64,000 nucleotides of DNA. Origin: Gnetum montanum (taxonomy: Eukaryota > Streptophyta > Gnetopsida > Gnetales > Gnetaceae). How positions within the stretch are numbered: the stretch's first letter is position 1; every line of letters starts with the position of its first letter. Location: NCBI GenBank assembly GCA_015680685.1, contig MNCI01036144.1, positions 120,618-184,617 of the forward strand, written 5' to 3'. Shown in pieces: positions 44,361 to 56,909 of this stretch. The position numbers and the translations under genes were made by a program. The notes beneath the pieces are model-generated. The model was given only the letters and a program-made list of their open reading frames with translations, was not told where the DNA came from and did no database searches.

Positions 44361-44699
44361 AAGGGTATCAAATTTTTAAGATTTTCTTGAAATTGCAATG
44401 GAAGTTAAGGACATGTGGACAAGTGTTAAGGGTTCCAAGGTAATTTAACTAGTTCTTGAAGGCACGAATAATTATGAGGGTGTGGAATGTATCAATAAGG
44501 GCCTCGGGTGGTAAGGGAGAGAAAAAGGCTATGTAATGGTTTATAGGAACGTTTGAATTAGAGGGGTAGTAATAAGGGAAAGAACATTTTTAAAGATATG
44601 CTAAGGGTAATAAATGGTGTGTGGAAGATGTGTTATGAGTGAAAATTACAAAAAATTATGCAAGTGGGTCTTCCCCAAAGCAGGTTCCAACCTAAAATG

Positions 44700-46857
44700 C
44701 CCTTGCGTAACCACACTTAAAAGTGTCTGTAGGCACTAGAAGGTTTAAATGTAATCCACACTAGTTCCACAAAACACACACATGTAAGTATCACCGGAAT
44801 GAGGTAAGAATTCTATGCTACACAAGACACAAGTTACAATTACATGAACAATGAGATGCGATGGACTACAGAAGGGATTGTAGGGATTGGGATGTGAGGT
44901 AACTGACCCAGGGCATAGTGAATCCTGCGTGTCAAGCATGATTAATGTGTCATTAACCCATTGTTCCAAGTTCAGGACCAAGTCCATTCTTCTGATCAGT
45001 GACACCACATTGTTTCATCCCATGATGAGTGACTATGAGAGTACCATGACACAAGGTGTACGATCACTTGGCATTTTATTCAAGGGAGGAGTGATTTTTT
45101 CTTTATGACATTTTTCTTCTCTCTTTTTTTTTGACTTTCTGAATCCAAAGAAGCCACCAACCTTCAGGCATGGGTGCATGTCTTTCGAATGGGATCCCCC
45201 TAGAACAACATTGGATTTTTAAGTGCCTTTTGATTACTCTTACTCCCATTTTTTGTTAGATCTACAAGGATCTTAGTACAAATACGTTGCATGATAACTC
45301 CCACAGATGTCACCAAAGAGAATCCACAAGTCCCCTTGATGTCACACACTAATCATTCCCTCTTGATCCATCTTTTTTCATTCTAGGTACAATGAACACA
45401 AAATTAATTTTAAGTTTTAAAAATGTCAAGAATATCATTGTACCCTCGAATAGAACCTCTTATTTGAAGAATGGATGAGTGGGTGTAATGGGCTCACTGT
45501 CCAAATAATTGATCACTTGAGACTCGATAACATAGAACACACCTCAACCAATGAGCCACATGAGTGTTTTATTCGTAGAAGAGATTAATTATAAAAAGAT
45601 AAAAGGAAACAAAAGGTAAAACAAGAAATTGAAAAATGAAAAAATGGAAGATAAAAAATTTGTAAAATTAAAGAAAATGAAAAAATATTTATTAACCCTA
45701 TTTGTTATTAGAATGGGGAATATCCCCCATAACTAAATAGTTGAGCATGGCAAGAACTAATAAATGAAAGATGAGGATCCTTGCATGTTGGAAATATTGA
45801 AACTGGGTCATACTTACCCCATTGGGGTTCACACACTTGATTGTAGTAAGCGTAGTGGGGAAATTTATAAGATGTGGTTCCTTGGTAAAGAGTTGATCCA
45901 CTATGATACTTGGGGCGGTAAGATGGTATGCAAGGATCACCAAGATATTTCTCTCCATGGTTGTATCCATTGGACCATATGGTTGTTGGAGTGTTAATTG
46001 GTGGCCCTTAGAAGGGTGCACCACAGTGTTGGGCTTGTGCTGAGTTGGAGAATGCAGTGGCCTTGGAATTGTGTTGTCCCTTCCTATGGTCATGTCTAAA
46101 GAAGGGACACCTTCGATGTTGAGGAGGTATCTCACTTCTGTTGGCAATAGTAGCACAAGTAACGTTCATGGGTTGTCGCTGTGGTGCAGACACTTCAAGA
46201 AGAGTTGGTGGTGATGTAGAAGGAGGGAAAGGATGAGAACGTTGAAATCTAGGAGAAGTGTAAGGTACACAAGGTGGTGGTTGTGTTAAGGACATGGGCT
46301 GATAGTACTAAGGAGAATAATAATGTGACGAGATAGAGTATGTTGACCCAGTTGGAGAAATAGGATGTTGGACTAGATAAGCATTTGGATTCAGATGATA
46401 CGAAGGGTGTCTCCCACATAGGGATGGCTTCCCCCATGACTGGGATTGTTGCCACTGTGATTGAACACAGTACCTTTGTATGAACTCTAGGTGTAACGTG
46501 CTTCCCCAATGCTCATATAAATGTAACAAGATTGGGCATTGGCCCTTGGGGTGATCGTACAGGCAAAGGTTGCATTCATACGTATGATTGGCAGTTGAGC
46601 CCTTATCTTCCTCATCCCTTCTTTCTGATTGTCTAATGATACTTTTTCCTGCTTCTCAGGTTGTTAGAACTCTATCTTCAATAATATCAATGTATTCTCC
46701 ATACTTTTTATGTGTCCATTCCAACATCTTATTGATCTTTTCTTCAACTTCCTCTAATGATTGTTGTACTGGCAAAGATGGTTCTTCCTCCTTGAGATAG
46801 GTTGATTTCTCCTTTTTATGATCATGGACCTCTGTTAAGTTGAGGTTTTGGTCCATG
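44700..46857 (-). pseudogene. gag C-terminal half, second copy
   Basis: This is the C-terminal part of the gag described at 50880-53072, here joined at 46857 to ORF2 copy B. It starts with a coiled segment (EEVEEKINKMLEWTHKKYGE). The atypical knuckle follows (YECNLCLYDHPKGQC, then ILLHLYEHWG, about 46590-46520), and then a Pro/His/Tyr-rich tail. From about 45690 to 44700 the sequence is non-coding and A/T-rich. Stops are present. Confidence 0.65.
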
Positions 46858-48859
46858 CCTCATTTTGCCACGTGCTTATTTCAATCACCGTCTTTTGACG
46901 GATTGCGCGTACCTCTTCCATTGAGAGGGTTCTGTTTTCTCTGGCCAAGCGATTCATATCTTGGTTGACCCTTATTAATTATTCTCACAATTGCTAAAAA
47001 GTTTCCTTAAGAACATTCTTTTGTCTTTCTATTGTACTTAATCAGAGATTTTCGGTGACGAGGCATTTATTTTCTTCTTGTGAGGCCTTGAGTGGTTTGG
47101 CATGTGCATACATTTGAGCTTGTGCCTTAGAAACATCCCAATCAGCCCTCTCTTTTTCCTTAGCCACTTTTTTATTCTCCTCTAGTAATTTATTCAGCTA
47201 CTATGTCTGGAAGGATTCTAGCTAGTTTGTAGGGATGAATTTGGATGGATCTCCCTATGTAGCTTGTAGGGTGGTAAGCGTTTCTTGGAGTCTTTCTAAC
47301 TCCTCCTTTGCATGCTCACCCCTGACCTCTGCCATGAATAGCTTCGATTTTGTGGAGATGACGTCTGACTGAGTTGCTGTGACATTTTCAGGGATGTTAA
47401 ACATGGATGTCATCACTTGTCCTATTTGCAGCAACCGATCTAGAACATCCTCATGCTCCATAGGAGTCATCGAGGGACCAACCAAAGTTTAAGCATCGTG
47501 TGCTCTTGTAAAATCTATCAGTGACACAACAGGGATATTGAATGATTTTTTATGTGTTTTGTAACCACTTCTACTACTCCTGTTGCATCTTGATGTTGCA
47601 TGACCACTATTTTGGCACTTTCACCAGTTTCTAATTACACTTGAAAAGATGCAGCGTTTTCAAAGATCTATTGTGACTAGTATGATTCCCCTCCTCCTGT
47701 TTGGATAGACACCTTGCCCCATGCATGATCAATTGAGACCATGGATCGTATGACATCATCGATGACCCCGAAGAGATTAGCTTCATCACAGCTTCCCCAA
47801 CTGACCATTTTAGCAATGGCCCTGAGATGACTCATCAATGATTGATAGTCCTGCGGCGATGGCGGTGGCTAGTCTTATTGACCTGTAAATTCTGTGCTAG
47901 GCCCTGGTTCCTATTCTTGCTTAGGCTTAGTATCTCACCAGTACTTTTTCTTAGGGTTGGTGGCTTTAGTAATTCAGTGAATGAAGCATTTTGGGCCTTT
48001 CTAGGGACGTCATTGGTGTACCCCAAAATTCCAGCACACTGGCACATCTTCCTAATGAGACAGGGTAAGGGCAATGTAAACTTTCCCATTTTACGTTCTT
48101 CAAACTGCCTCAAAATTTCTATAAGATATAGATGGGGTAGGTTAGCATTAACTTTGCTCATGAAGATGGCACTTCCCCTAGCCGCATATGTGGAAATTCT
48201 ATTTAAACCTTTTGTTGGGAAAATGTGATATGTGCCAATTTTGAAGTAAATTCTCTCTTCAAGTGTAAGCTCTCCATATGCTTTATCTTCCTTGCTATAC
48301 ATCCTTTTCAATCATATCTTTTGCGCATTAACATCAGAACGAGTGAAAAGTGAGCAAACTTTGGCCCTGTATTCGGAAGATTTAGAACTTCTGAAATGGC
48401 TTTGGCAGAGAAATCAATAGAAATACCACCAATATCAATGGTGGTGCCTTCTTGTTTATTGTGCCAAAATTGGTATGTCTCTCGTAGGTACCAATCACCA
48501 CTTTCAGAGAGAATAGGCCATAATGGAGACCCTTTAAGTTGGTTCTTAACTACTTCAAGAGTAAACTTAGTGAAAGGTTCAAATTTGAGTTCCGCAATCA
48601 CAGTTGCTGATGTGGATCTTTCATGAATTGCTTGAACAAATTTTGAAGACAACATGAGATGTTGTCCCTATTCAGGTGCTCTGCCATCTCCACCTTCAGC
48701 ATGTCCCGATTGCATAGTAACAGGAGGTTCTTAATGGATGCTAAATGATTATGCCTCCTACTTTGTATGTTCCCTAAGAGACGCCTGGCCTCTACCTCTC
48801 TTTGGCTGTTTTGATGCACCCTAAGAGGGTCCTCCTTACTATCCTCTTTTAGGGGCCAT
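46858..48859 (-). pseudogene. ORF2 copy B, C-terminus missing
   Basis: The start ATG at 48859 (MAPKRG) again follows TGTGATTGCAG. The full domain is present: FVQAIHERSTSATVIAELKF, WYLRETYQFWHNKQEGTTID, IDFSAKAISEVLNLPNTGPK, GELTLEERIYFKIGTYHIFP, TKGLNRISTYAARG, VNANLPHLYLIEILRQFEE and LPCLIRKMCQCAGILGYTND. A frame change lies near 48310. The coiled coil follows and stops at 46858, where sequence belonging to gag begins. This is the clearest view of the domain, whose layout matches plant 'putative transposon protein' families (I believe Pfam PF20167). Confidence 0.65.
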
Positions 48860-49290
48860 CTGCAATCACACAGAACCATCTATTAGTAAGGCTATTTACA
48901 AAATTTGATTTATACCTTACTTCTTGCCTTAATAAATTCATTTCTTATCTAGTGTGATTTAGAGTTAGAAAGTTTTACAAAAATTTCCCCTAAAAGTTTT
49001 CATATTGGCCCTAATTTGATTAGGTGACTCCAAAAAGAAATAATTTTCATGGTATGGGTGGAGAGATAAATGAATTTGGAAAAAACTATGTAGAACTTTG
49101 AGCGTACCCTTCGCCCATGTCTAAGTCAAATACTCTAGGTTTAGATAGGTTCGATTGGAATGAGAATCGAAGCATTAATGAGCAAGATATGAAAGTTGGA
49201 ATAATAGGTGATCAGAGCATTAGAATTTGTAGAAGAAAATTGCAACAACTTCCCTTGCATGAGCAGTGAAAAATGATGTTGACATGCACA
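48860..49290 (-). other. ORF2 leader with candidate short intron (copy B)
   Basis: The transcribed leader would run from the TATA box at 49308-49301 to the ATG at 48859. It contains AAG|GCAAGA, at the position of AAG|GTAAGC in copy A, and the acceptor-like TGTGATTGCAG. In copy B the donor has decayed to GC or a shifted site (AAG|GTATAA) would be used. Confidence 0.4.
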
Positions 49291-49294
49291 GTGA

Positions 49295-49395
49295 GGTCCC
49301 TATATATAGTTTTTATAGACGTGATATTGCGTACCCGATAGAGCGGACCCAATATCATGTTAGACCTAATATCGGATACCCGATATCGTGTCCCA
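49295..49395 (-). promoter_or_regulatory. Internal promoter of ORF2 copy B with phased GATATC units
   Basis: [G/A]ATATC-type units start at 49323, 49337 (decayed to GATAGA), 49351, 49368 and 49382; apart from one 17-bp step the spacing is 14 bp. A TATA box follows on the minus strand (TATATATA, 49308-49301). The array and TATA have the same order as in the LTRs, but this region lies between gag and ORF2. Confidence 0.65.
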
Positions 49396-49399
49396 TTGA

Positions 49400-50880
49400 A
49401 AACAGGGTACTTGGAAAAATTGATAAATTTTTGAATTTCCAAGGCCAAAAATGAAGGATTTAAGGTTAATTCGAAAGGTCTAGGGTAACACTAATGAGAC
49501 CGAAAGGTACCAGAAGTGTAATGAAGTGGAATTTTACACTAAGGTTGTGAGTAAGGTGAGGAAAAAGGACATGTAGTGGTGCATAGGAACATTTGAATTA
49601 AAATGATGATAAAGGAAAGAAAAATTTTAGCAATGTAGTACTCAAAGGTTATAAGATGATATGGTGATGTGCAAAGAGTGCAAATTGCAAAAGTTATGCA
49701 AGTGGGTCCTTCCCAAAGTAGGTTTCTACCTATCATGTCCTTACATAATCACACTTGAAAATGTTCGTAGGCACTAAAAGGGTTAAATGTAATTCACACT
49801 AGTGTAACAAAACACACACATGTAAATACCACGATGATGAGGTATGAATTCTATGCTACATAAGACACAAGTCAAAAATACATGAACAATGAGATGAAAT
49901 GAATCATAGAAGGGATTGTAGAGATTGGGGCATGAGGTAACTAACCCTGGGCACAATGAATCCTAAGTGTAGGACATGATTAATGTGTCATTAGCCCATT
50001 GCTCCAACATCAAGACCAAGTCCATGCCTCTAATCAGTGACATCGCATTGTTTCATCCGATGATGGATAATCATAAGAGAATCATGATAGCAAGGCGTAC
50101 GATCACTTGGAATTTTGTCCAAGGGAGGAGTGATTTGGAATTTCTCTACGGAACATTCTTTTTTGGTCTTTTCTCTGATGTTTTCTTCTATTTTCTTTGC
50201 TTTTTTCTTTTTTTTTTCTTTTAGCTGCTTTGGCACTTTTTCCTTTCCAATAGTAGATTGGAGAAGCCACCAACCTTTAGGCATGGGTGCATGTCTTTCC
50301 AATGGAACCCCTGGAATAGTATTGAGTTTCTTTATTGAGTTACTTTATTACTATTAATTCCATTTTTCATTAGATCTACAAGGATCTTAGTACAACCAAG
50401 CTGCATGATAGCACCTACAGATGTGACCAAAAAGAATCCACAAGTCCCCTTAATGTCACCCCCTAGCCATTCCCTCTTAGTCCATCATTTTTCACTCTAG
50501 GCATAATGAGCACAAAATTACTTTAAGTTTTAATAATGACAAGAATATCATCATTCCTAGAGAGAACCTCTTATTAATAGAATGGGTGGGTGGATGTTGT
50601 GGGCTCACTATCCAAATAAGTAATTACCTGGGACTTGATAGAATAGAATAACACCTCAACCAACGAGTCACATGAGTGTTTTATTCATAGATGAGATTAC
50701 CCATAAAAAGATAAAATGAAAAATAAAAAGATAAAACAAAAAATTGAAAGATGAAAAATTAGAAATCGAAAAATCAAAAAGCAACGAATTAAAAATGAAG
50801 AACTGGAAAACAAAAAATTGTAAAATGAAAGAAAAGGAAAAACAACATTTACTAATTCTACTTGTTAGAATGGAGTATAT
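49400..50880. other. Spacer between gag and ORF2 promoter
   Basis: Non-coding A/T-rich element DNA that aligns in order with 44400-45680 and more weakly with 59430-60490. A box shared by two copies (GGCATGGGTGCATGTCTTTC, about 50280 and 45169; minus strand RHAPMPKGWWLL) could be a small peptide or a structural element. A lysine-rich open stretch lies at 50302-50030. Confidence 0.45.
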
Positions 50881-53072
50881 CCTCCATAACGAGACTTTTG
50901 AGCATGGCTAGAATTAATAAATGAAAAATGTGGATCCATGCATGTGAGAAATATTGATGTCTAGTCATATCCAAACCACTGGGTGTCTATTGATGTGGTG
51001 GCAGGAATATACCCAAATTGGGGTTCACACACTTGATTAAAGTAGGCATAGTGAGGCAAATTATAAGATGTGGTTAAGTGATAAGGAGTTGACCCACTAT
51101 GGCACTAGTGATTGTAAGATGGTATGCAAGGATCAATATGTCTCCCTATGTGGTTATATTCATTGGGCCACATGGTAGTTGGAGTATTGATTGGTGGCCC
51201 CGATAAGGTAATAGGAGGAGTTGAGTTCGAGGAGGTAGATGCATCACAATGTTGAACTTGTGCTAGGTTGGAGAATGCAGTGGTTTTAGAACTGTGTTGT
51301 CTCTTTCTTCAGTCATGCCTAAAGAAAGGATGATTTTGACATTGTAGAGGACCTCTACTACTATTGACAGTAGTAGCACAAGTAATGTTCATGGGTTGGT
51401 GCTATGGTGCAAAACCTTCTGGCACGACTGGTGGCAATGTAGAAGGAGGTGTATGATGAGAATATGGAGAGCAAGGAGAAGTGCAATGAACATGAGGTGG
51501 TGATCTTGTTGGAGAGAACGTGGGTTAATAGTACTTAGGAGAATGATAACGATGTGATGAAATAGAGGATGTTGACATAGTTGGAGAAATAAGATGCTAA
51601 ACATAATAAGTGCTTGGGTTCGGATGGTATGAAGTGTGTGACCATTTTGATGGTGGCCTCCCCCATGACTAGGGTTTTTGCCATTGTGGTTGGAATCGAT
51701 ATTTTTTGTACAAAATCTAGATGTAACAGTCCTCCCCAATGCTCATGTAAATGTGACAAGATTTGGCATTGGCCTTTGGGGTGATAGTACAGGCAAGTGT
51801 CACATTGATACGGGTGATTTGCAGTTGAGTTCTTATTCTTATTTTCTTCAACCCTTCTTTCCAATTGTCTAGTGGTGTTCTGTCTTTTTTCTTGGTTCAT
51901 CATGGTTCTACCTCTAATAATGTTGGCATATTCTCCACATTTTTCATGTATCTAGTCTATCATCTTATTGATCTTTGCCTCAATCTTGTCTAGCAATTGT
52001 AGTATTTGAAAAGATGATTCCACCTCCTTGAGGTGAGTTGATTTCTTCTTTTCATGATCATGGACCTTTGCTATTTTGAGATTTTGGTCTTGTTGAGAGC
52101 CTTCAACATTCTCCCATTTAGCTATTTCTCTTTCTTCTTTCGCTACCTACTTAATAAGCTCTTGGAATTGGTGGGTTCGTAGTTCATATAGTTGACCTAG
52201 GGCATACATCCCCAGGGTCTCCCTTGTTTCATTACGGAGCCCATCCATGATGTGGTACATGAGCCTTTCCTCAGAGAACCCATCACCTGGGCACTTTTTT
52301 AACAAAGAGTAATAGCTTTCTAAGGCCATGTCCAAGGGTTCATGTTGTTCTTGTTTCCACTCTTGGATTTGTCTCCTCAAGGTTGACACTCTTGCATAGG
52401 TTTTATATCTTTCATTGAAGAGTTCTACCATTGTCTGCCAATGTCAAATTGATTTTGGTTTTAAAGACCTATACCATACTTTTTCTTGGCCAATGAGTAT
52501 CATATGAAAGAGCTTAATTCTTTGCCATCCATTATCAATGTTGTTCCATGCAAAGACATTGTAGAAGGCTTGTAAATGATGTTGTAGATCTAAATCATAG
52601 CCTCCTAAAAACTTGGGAAAGTTATTTAAATCAAGCCTGGGTAGATGGCTTTCCTTGCGATGCTTATGGGATATTCAAACAACCTCTTGTATATGCATTA
52701 GGATTTTAGTGGCTAGTAGGGGTTCATCATCACTAAGTAGGTTATGAATTTGTGGGTTGGGATGATGTTGTCTTCGTTCATGTTGGCGTTCTTGACTTTG
52801 CCCGTGGGCTTGATTTTTATATCTATGCTGACCCCTTGAAAGGTGATCATCCGTGTCACAACTTGACATCAAATGAGTGTCAAAGTTGGATAACAAGAGT
52901 CCTTGAATACCATTGGGTGTTTATGAGCATAGGGAATCCTTGCATAAGATTGAGTACTCCAAAATTCATCTTCATCATCATATAATTCGTTGGTTCTCCA
53001 ATGAATTTTCTTACTAGTTGTTGTGTTATCATAGTCTTGTGAGAGAGACATTGTCATGAATTTGTATGTCAA
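50880..53072 (-). pseudogene. gag of the GATATC-family element
   Basis: It starts at the ATG at 53072 or 53051 (MSLSQDYDNTTTSKK), about 100 bases after the primer site. After an acidic/His-rich N-terminus comes a retrotransposon gag core: KLPRFLGGYDLDLQHHLQAF, GQEKVWYRSL, VELFNERYKTYARVSTLRRQ and LESYYSLLKKCPGDGFSEER (about 52620-52150). A coiled segment and a zinc-knuckle-like YQCDTCLYYHPKGQC plus HLHEHWG (about 51810-51735) follow, then a Pro/His/Ser-rich tail. No protease or reverse transcriptase follows. Stops at about 52456 and 52145 break the frame. Confidence 0.75.
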
Positions 53073-53164
53073 TTATTTGCAATTAATTTCTTTCTAAAAG
53101 ATATATCATCAAGGATTTTTTACAATGATCTTGAATGATGTAACTAATCTAAATAACTAGCACT

Positions 53165-53184
53165 GTCCCTGGCAATGGCGTCAA
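53165..53184 (-). other. Primer binding site, tRNA-Asp type
   Basis: On the minus strand TGACGCCATTGCCAGGGA directly follows the LTR end (CCACTCATCA). It matches the tRNA-Asp-type site of many plant Gypsy elements (TGGCGCCGTTGCCGGGGA) at 15 of 18 positions. All three differences are G-to-A on this strand, as cytosine deamination on the other strand would give. Confidence 0.8.
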
Positions 53185-54230
53185 TGATGAGTGGCAAGGT
53201 ATCCCTACACTCATCCATACAAATACAAGCATTCACACACGATCTGGTTGAACTTTGTAGATAGACTAGTTGTGGTATCTAGATAGTTACATGTTAATCA
53301 TAGTTCATTGTCTTCCCACTTGGACTAGTATTTACTTGGTCACGTATGGTTTAGTCCAGGGTGAGGTGAATGATGTGATTCTAAACTAGTCCTACTCCTA
53401 AAGATAATGGAAAATAATCTTGTTTTAAGCTAATAAGAAATAAGAAGCAAAATCTAAACTAGCCTAAGTGCAATGAGCATCCTTCCTTAATCATCCATGC
53501 ACATCTTGAACCTCATGTACTACCTCTGGGATTACCAAGTGCATATTACTTGAGCACTCCTAGACATGCTACTAGGTTACCAAGTAGTTACACTTAAATG
53601 TTTGTGATTAAGTCATACTCATTCTGCATTTAATAACAAGAATAGTAAATGATGATAAAGAAATATTAATGAAGAAAATAATAAATAACAATTAACAATT
53701 AAAATAATTAAAAGCTAACTAAATGCTGTAATGATAGAGTAATCTCAATCTTTATTGCTAATCATGTGTTTGTCCTAGTACATCACACTCGAATAAAGGT
53801 TTCGTACAATTACAATCATCACACTGCGAGCATGCATTAGGGAAAGAACTGAAAAAAATTGAGAATTGACAAAAAAGACTCTACACTTATACTTACTGAC
53901 TCTCCTCCTTTTTCCTATGCACCCAAGAATGGTATTTATAGGCCTACATAGGAATCATAATATTGTGTATTCGATATCATTATCTGGGCTATGATATCAC
54001 ATACCCGATATTAAGGATTCGATATCGGGGCCTAGAAAAACATGATTTATCATACCCCCATGACTGAATAATAACTTGACCTCAAGTCAAAAAAAATGAT
54101 AATGAGTTTGATTGATTACACAGTGGATAGGTATGGGATTATTGACTAACTAAGAATTACTCATGTTGTAGTGTGGAATTGAACAAAACAAAATTGGGAC
54201 ACAGACACAGAATTTATAAAAAATAAAATT
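53185..54230 (-). repeat. GATATC-family LTR (LTR3), next to the primer site
   Basis: [G/A]ATATC or GATATT units start at 53959, 53973, 53993, 54007 and 54021 (14-bp steps except one of 20). The TATA box is at 53940-53933 and AATAAA at 53756-53751. Its left side meets a primer site, so it works as a 5' LTR for the gag to the left. Its right side meets an ORF2 C-terminus, so it is also the 3' LTR of copy C. Sharing one LTR points to a tandem or recombined arrangement. Confidence 0.8.
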
Positions 54231-54235
54231 TGTTA

Positions 54236-56905
54236 GAACTCATGTGGTTCCTGGAAGTGGTGGATCCTCCATGGATCTCTTCCCCTTATCTTGTGCTCTA
54301 GGTCTTGGAAATGGATGTCTCCGAAGAAGTGCCTAGAGCTTTTCTTCTTCAGTTTGGGGATCTTGTGCCATCCATGCTAATGCTCCAATGTTTGATGGAG
54401 TTGGCACCTCCCATGGGCATGGTAGTTGGAGGAACATCTGATTGGCCTTGACATACCAAGCTGCAAAAAACCATTGTTCCTCTTCATAGGATCTAGCTTT
54501 ATCCTTACATTCTTGGTAGTCTATGAGCTATCAAGCCAAATCTGTTGTGACATCCTTTTGTCCTTGGTAGATGGTCTTGACCACCTCTAATACAGAATTT
54601 TCCACTTCTAATTTCTACAGTGTTTTCTTGTGTTTAGCAAATTCTACTTCATACTTTGTGTAGGTGGTTGCTACCTGCTTTTCCAATTTTGTTCTTGGTC
54701 ATCTTGCTATCAACATGGCCAAGTTGGCATACTGCAGGTTTGCCAACTCCATGTACTCCATTTACATGTCCCAGCTTTTCAGTTTAGCTTAGCGGGTGAA
54801 GGCATAAGTATCCAATATGGCCCACCAATCAGTGTTCTGAGTACTAAGTGTGTTAATGTGGGCTTTGGCCATTTGGATTTCTTTCTCAATCACTTACTTG
54901 TACATCCCCACTTGATCTCTGAAGTGCTCTTTGAGGTTCTCATGTCGCTTGACCTCATTCTACCATGTGCTGATTTCAATTGTCATCTTTTGATGGATCA
55001 TGCATACCTCCTCCATTTAGAGGGTTCTATTTTCTCTAGCCAGGTGATTCATATCTTGGTTGACCCTTATTAATTATCTTTTCAATTGCTGAAAATTTTC
55101 CTTAAGAACATTCTTTTGTTTTTCTATTGTAGTAAATCGGAGATTTTCAGTGGTGAGGTGTTTATTTTCTTCTTGTGAGGCCTTGAGTGCTTTGGCATGT
55201 GCATACGTTTGAGCTTGTGCCTTAGAAGCATTCCAATCAGCCCTCTCTTTTTCCTTAGCCACTTTTTTATTCTCCTTTAGCAATTTATTCAACTGCTCTA
55301 TCTAGAAGGATTCTAGCTGGTCTACAGGGATGAATTGGAATGGATCCCATTGTGCAGCTTGTAGGGTGATGAGCTTTTCTTGGAGTCTTTCGAACTCCTC
55401 CTATACATGCTTGACCCTAACCTTTGCCATGACTAGTTTCTCTTTTGTGGAGATGAGGTTTGATTGAGTTGCTATGACATCTTGAGGGATGTCAAATAGG
55501 AACATCGTCAGTTGTCCTGTCTACAACAATCGACCTAGAACTTTCTCATGCTCCGCAGGAGTCATCGAGGGACTAGCCAAAGTTTGAGCATTGTGTGCTC
55601 CTGTAAAATCTACCAATGACACAACAAGGAAATTAAATGATTTTTGATGTGGTCTATGACCACTTCTATTTCTCCCACTACATCTTGGTGCTACATGACC
55701 ACTACTATGATGCCTTCACTAGTTTCTAATTGCATCTAAAAAGATGCAACATTTCCAAAGATTTGTTGTGACGAGTGTGATTCCCCTCCTCCTATTTGGA
55801 TAGACACCTCACCTTGTGCACGAACAATTGAGATCATGGGTCATACAACATCATCGATGACCTTGAAGAGATTGGCTTCATCACAGCTTCCCCAATTGAC
55901 CGTTTCAACGATGGCCTTGAGATGGCTCATCGATGGTCGATAGTCCTGCGACAGCAGTGGTGGCTAGTCTTGCTGGCCTGTAAGTTGTGTGTTGGGCCCC
56001 ACTTCCTATTCTTGCTCAAGCTCCAGTGTCTCACCAGCACTTTTCCTTAGGGCTGGTGGCTTTAGTAATTCAGCGAATGAAGTATTTTGGGCTTTTTTGG
56101 GGATGTCTTTGGTGTACCCTAGAATTCCAACACGTTGGCACAACTTCCTGATGAGATAGGGAAAGGGAAATGCGAACTTCCCCATATTACATTCTTGAAA
56201 TTGCCTCAAAATTTCTATAAGATATAGATGGGGTAGGTTGGCATTAACCTTGCCCATCAAGATGGCACTTCCTCTAGCCGCATATGTAGAAGTTCTATTT
56301 AAACCTTTTGTTGGGAAACTGTGATATGTGCCAATTTTAAAGTAGATTCTCTCTTCAAGTGTAAGCTCTCCATATGCTTTATCTTCCTTTCCATATGCCC
56401 TTTTCAACCATATCTTTCGCACATTAGCATCGAAACGAGTGGACAAGTGAGCAACCTTTGGCCCTGTATTCAAAAGATTTAGAACTTTCGAAATGGCTTT
56501 GGCAGAGAAATCAACAGAAATACCACCAATATCAATGATGGTGCCTTCTTCTTTAGTGTGCCATAATTGGTATGTCTCTCATAGGTACCAATCACCGCTT
56601 TTAGAGAGAATAGGCCATAGTGGAGACCCTTTAAGTTGGTCCCTGATTGCTTCAGGAGAAAACTTAGTGAAAGGTCCAAAGTTGAGTTCCAAAATCATAG
56701 TTGCTGATGTGGACCTTTCATGAATTGCCTGAACACATTATGGAGACAATGTGAGATGTTGTCCCTATTCAGGTGCTCCATCGTCTCCACCTTCAGCATG
56801 TCCCAATTGCACAGTAACATGAGGTTCTTGATGGATGCTAAATATTTGTGCCTCTTGCTTTGTATGTTCATTAAGAGATGCCTAGCCTCTACCTCTCCTT
56901 GGCCA
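54236..56905 (-). pseudogene. ORF2 copy C, start codon missing
   Basis: It begins about 15 codons inside the gene (near 56905) after a join with copy D. The transposon-protein-like domain is complete (VRKIWLKRAYGKEDKAYGEL, TYHSFPTKGLNRTSTYAARG, VNANLPHLYLIEILRQF, PFPYLIRKLCQRVGILGY). It is followed by the shared middle (DHIKSF-like) region and the coiled coil (NKKVAKEKERADWNASKAQ, then EENKHLTTENLRFT). The end reaches the ORF2 stop next to LTR3. Several TAG/TAA stops replace Gln codons seen in other copies. Confidence 0.65.
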
Positions 56906-56909
56906 TAAT

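Noticed and set aside
50030-50302. Lysine-rich 90-codon frame as a real protein
   Set aside because: The lysine run comes from a simple poly-T tract on the + strand; the counterpart near 45100 is not conserved beyond the RHAPMPKGWWLL box.
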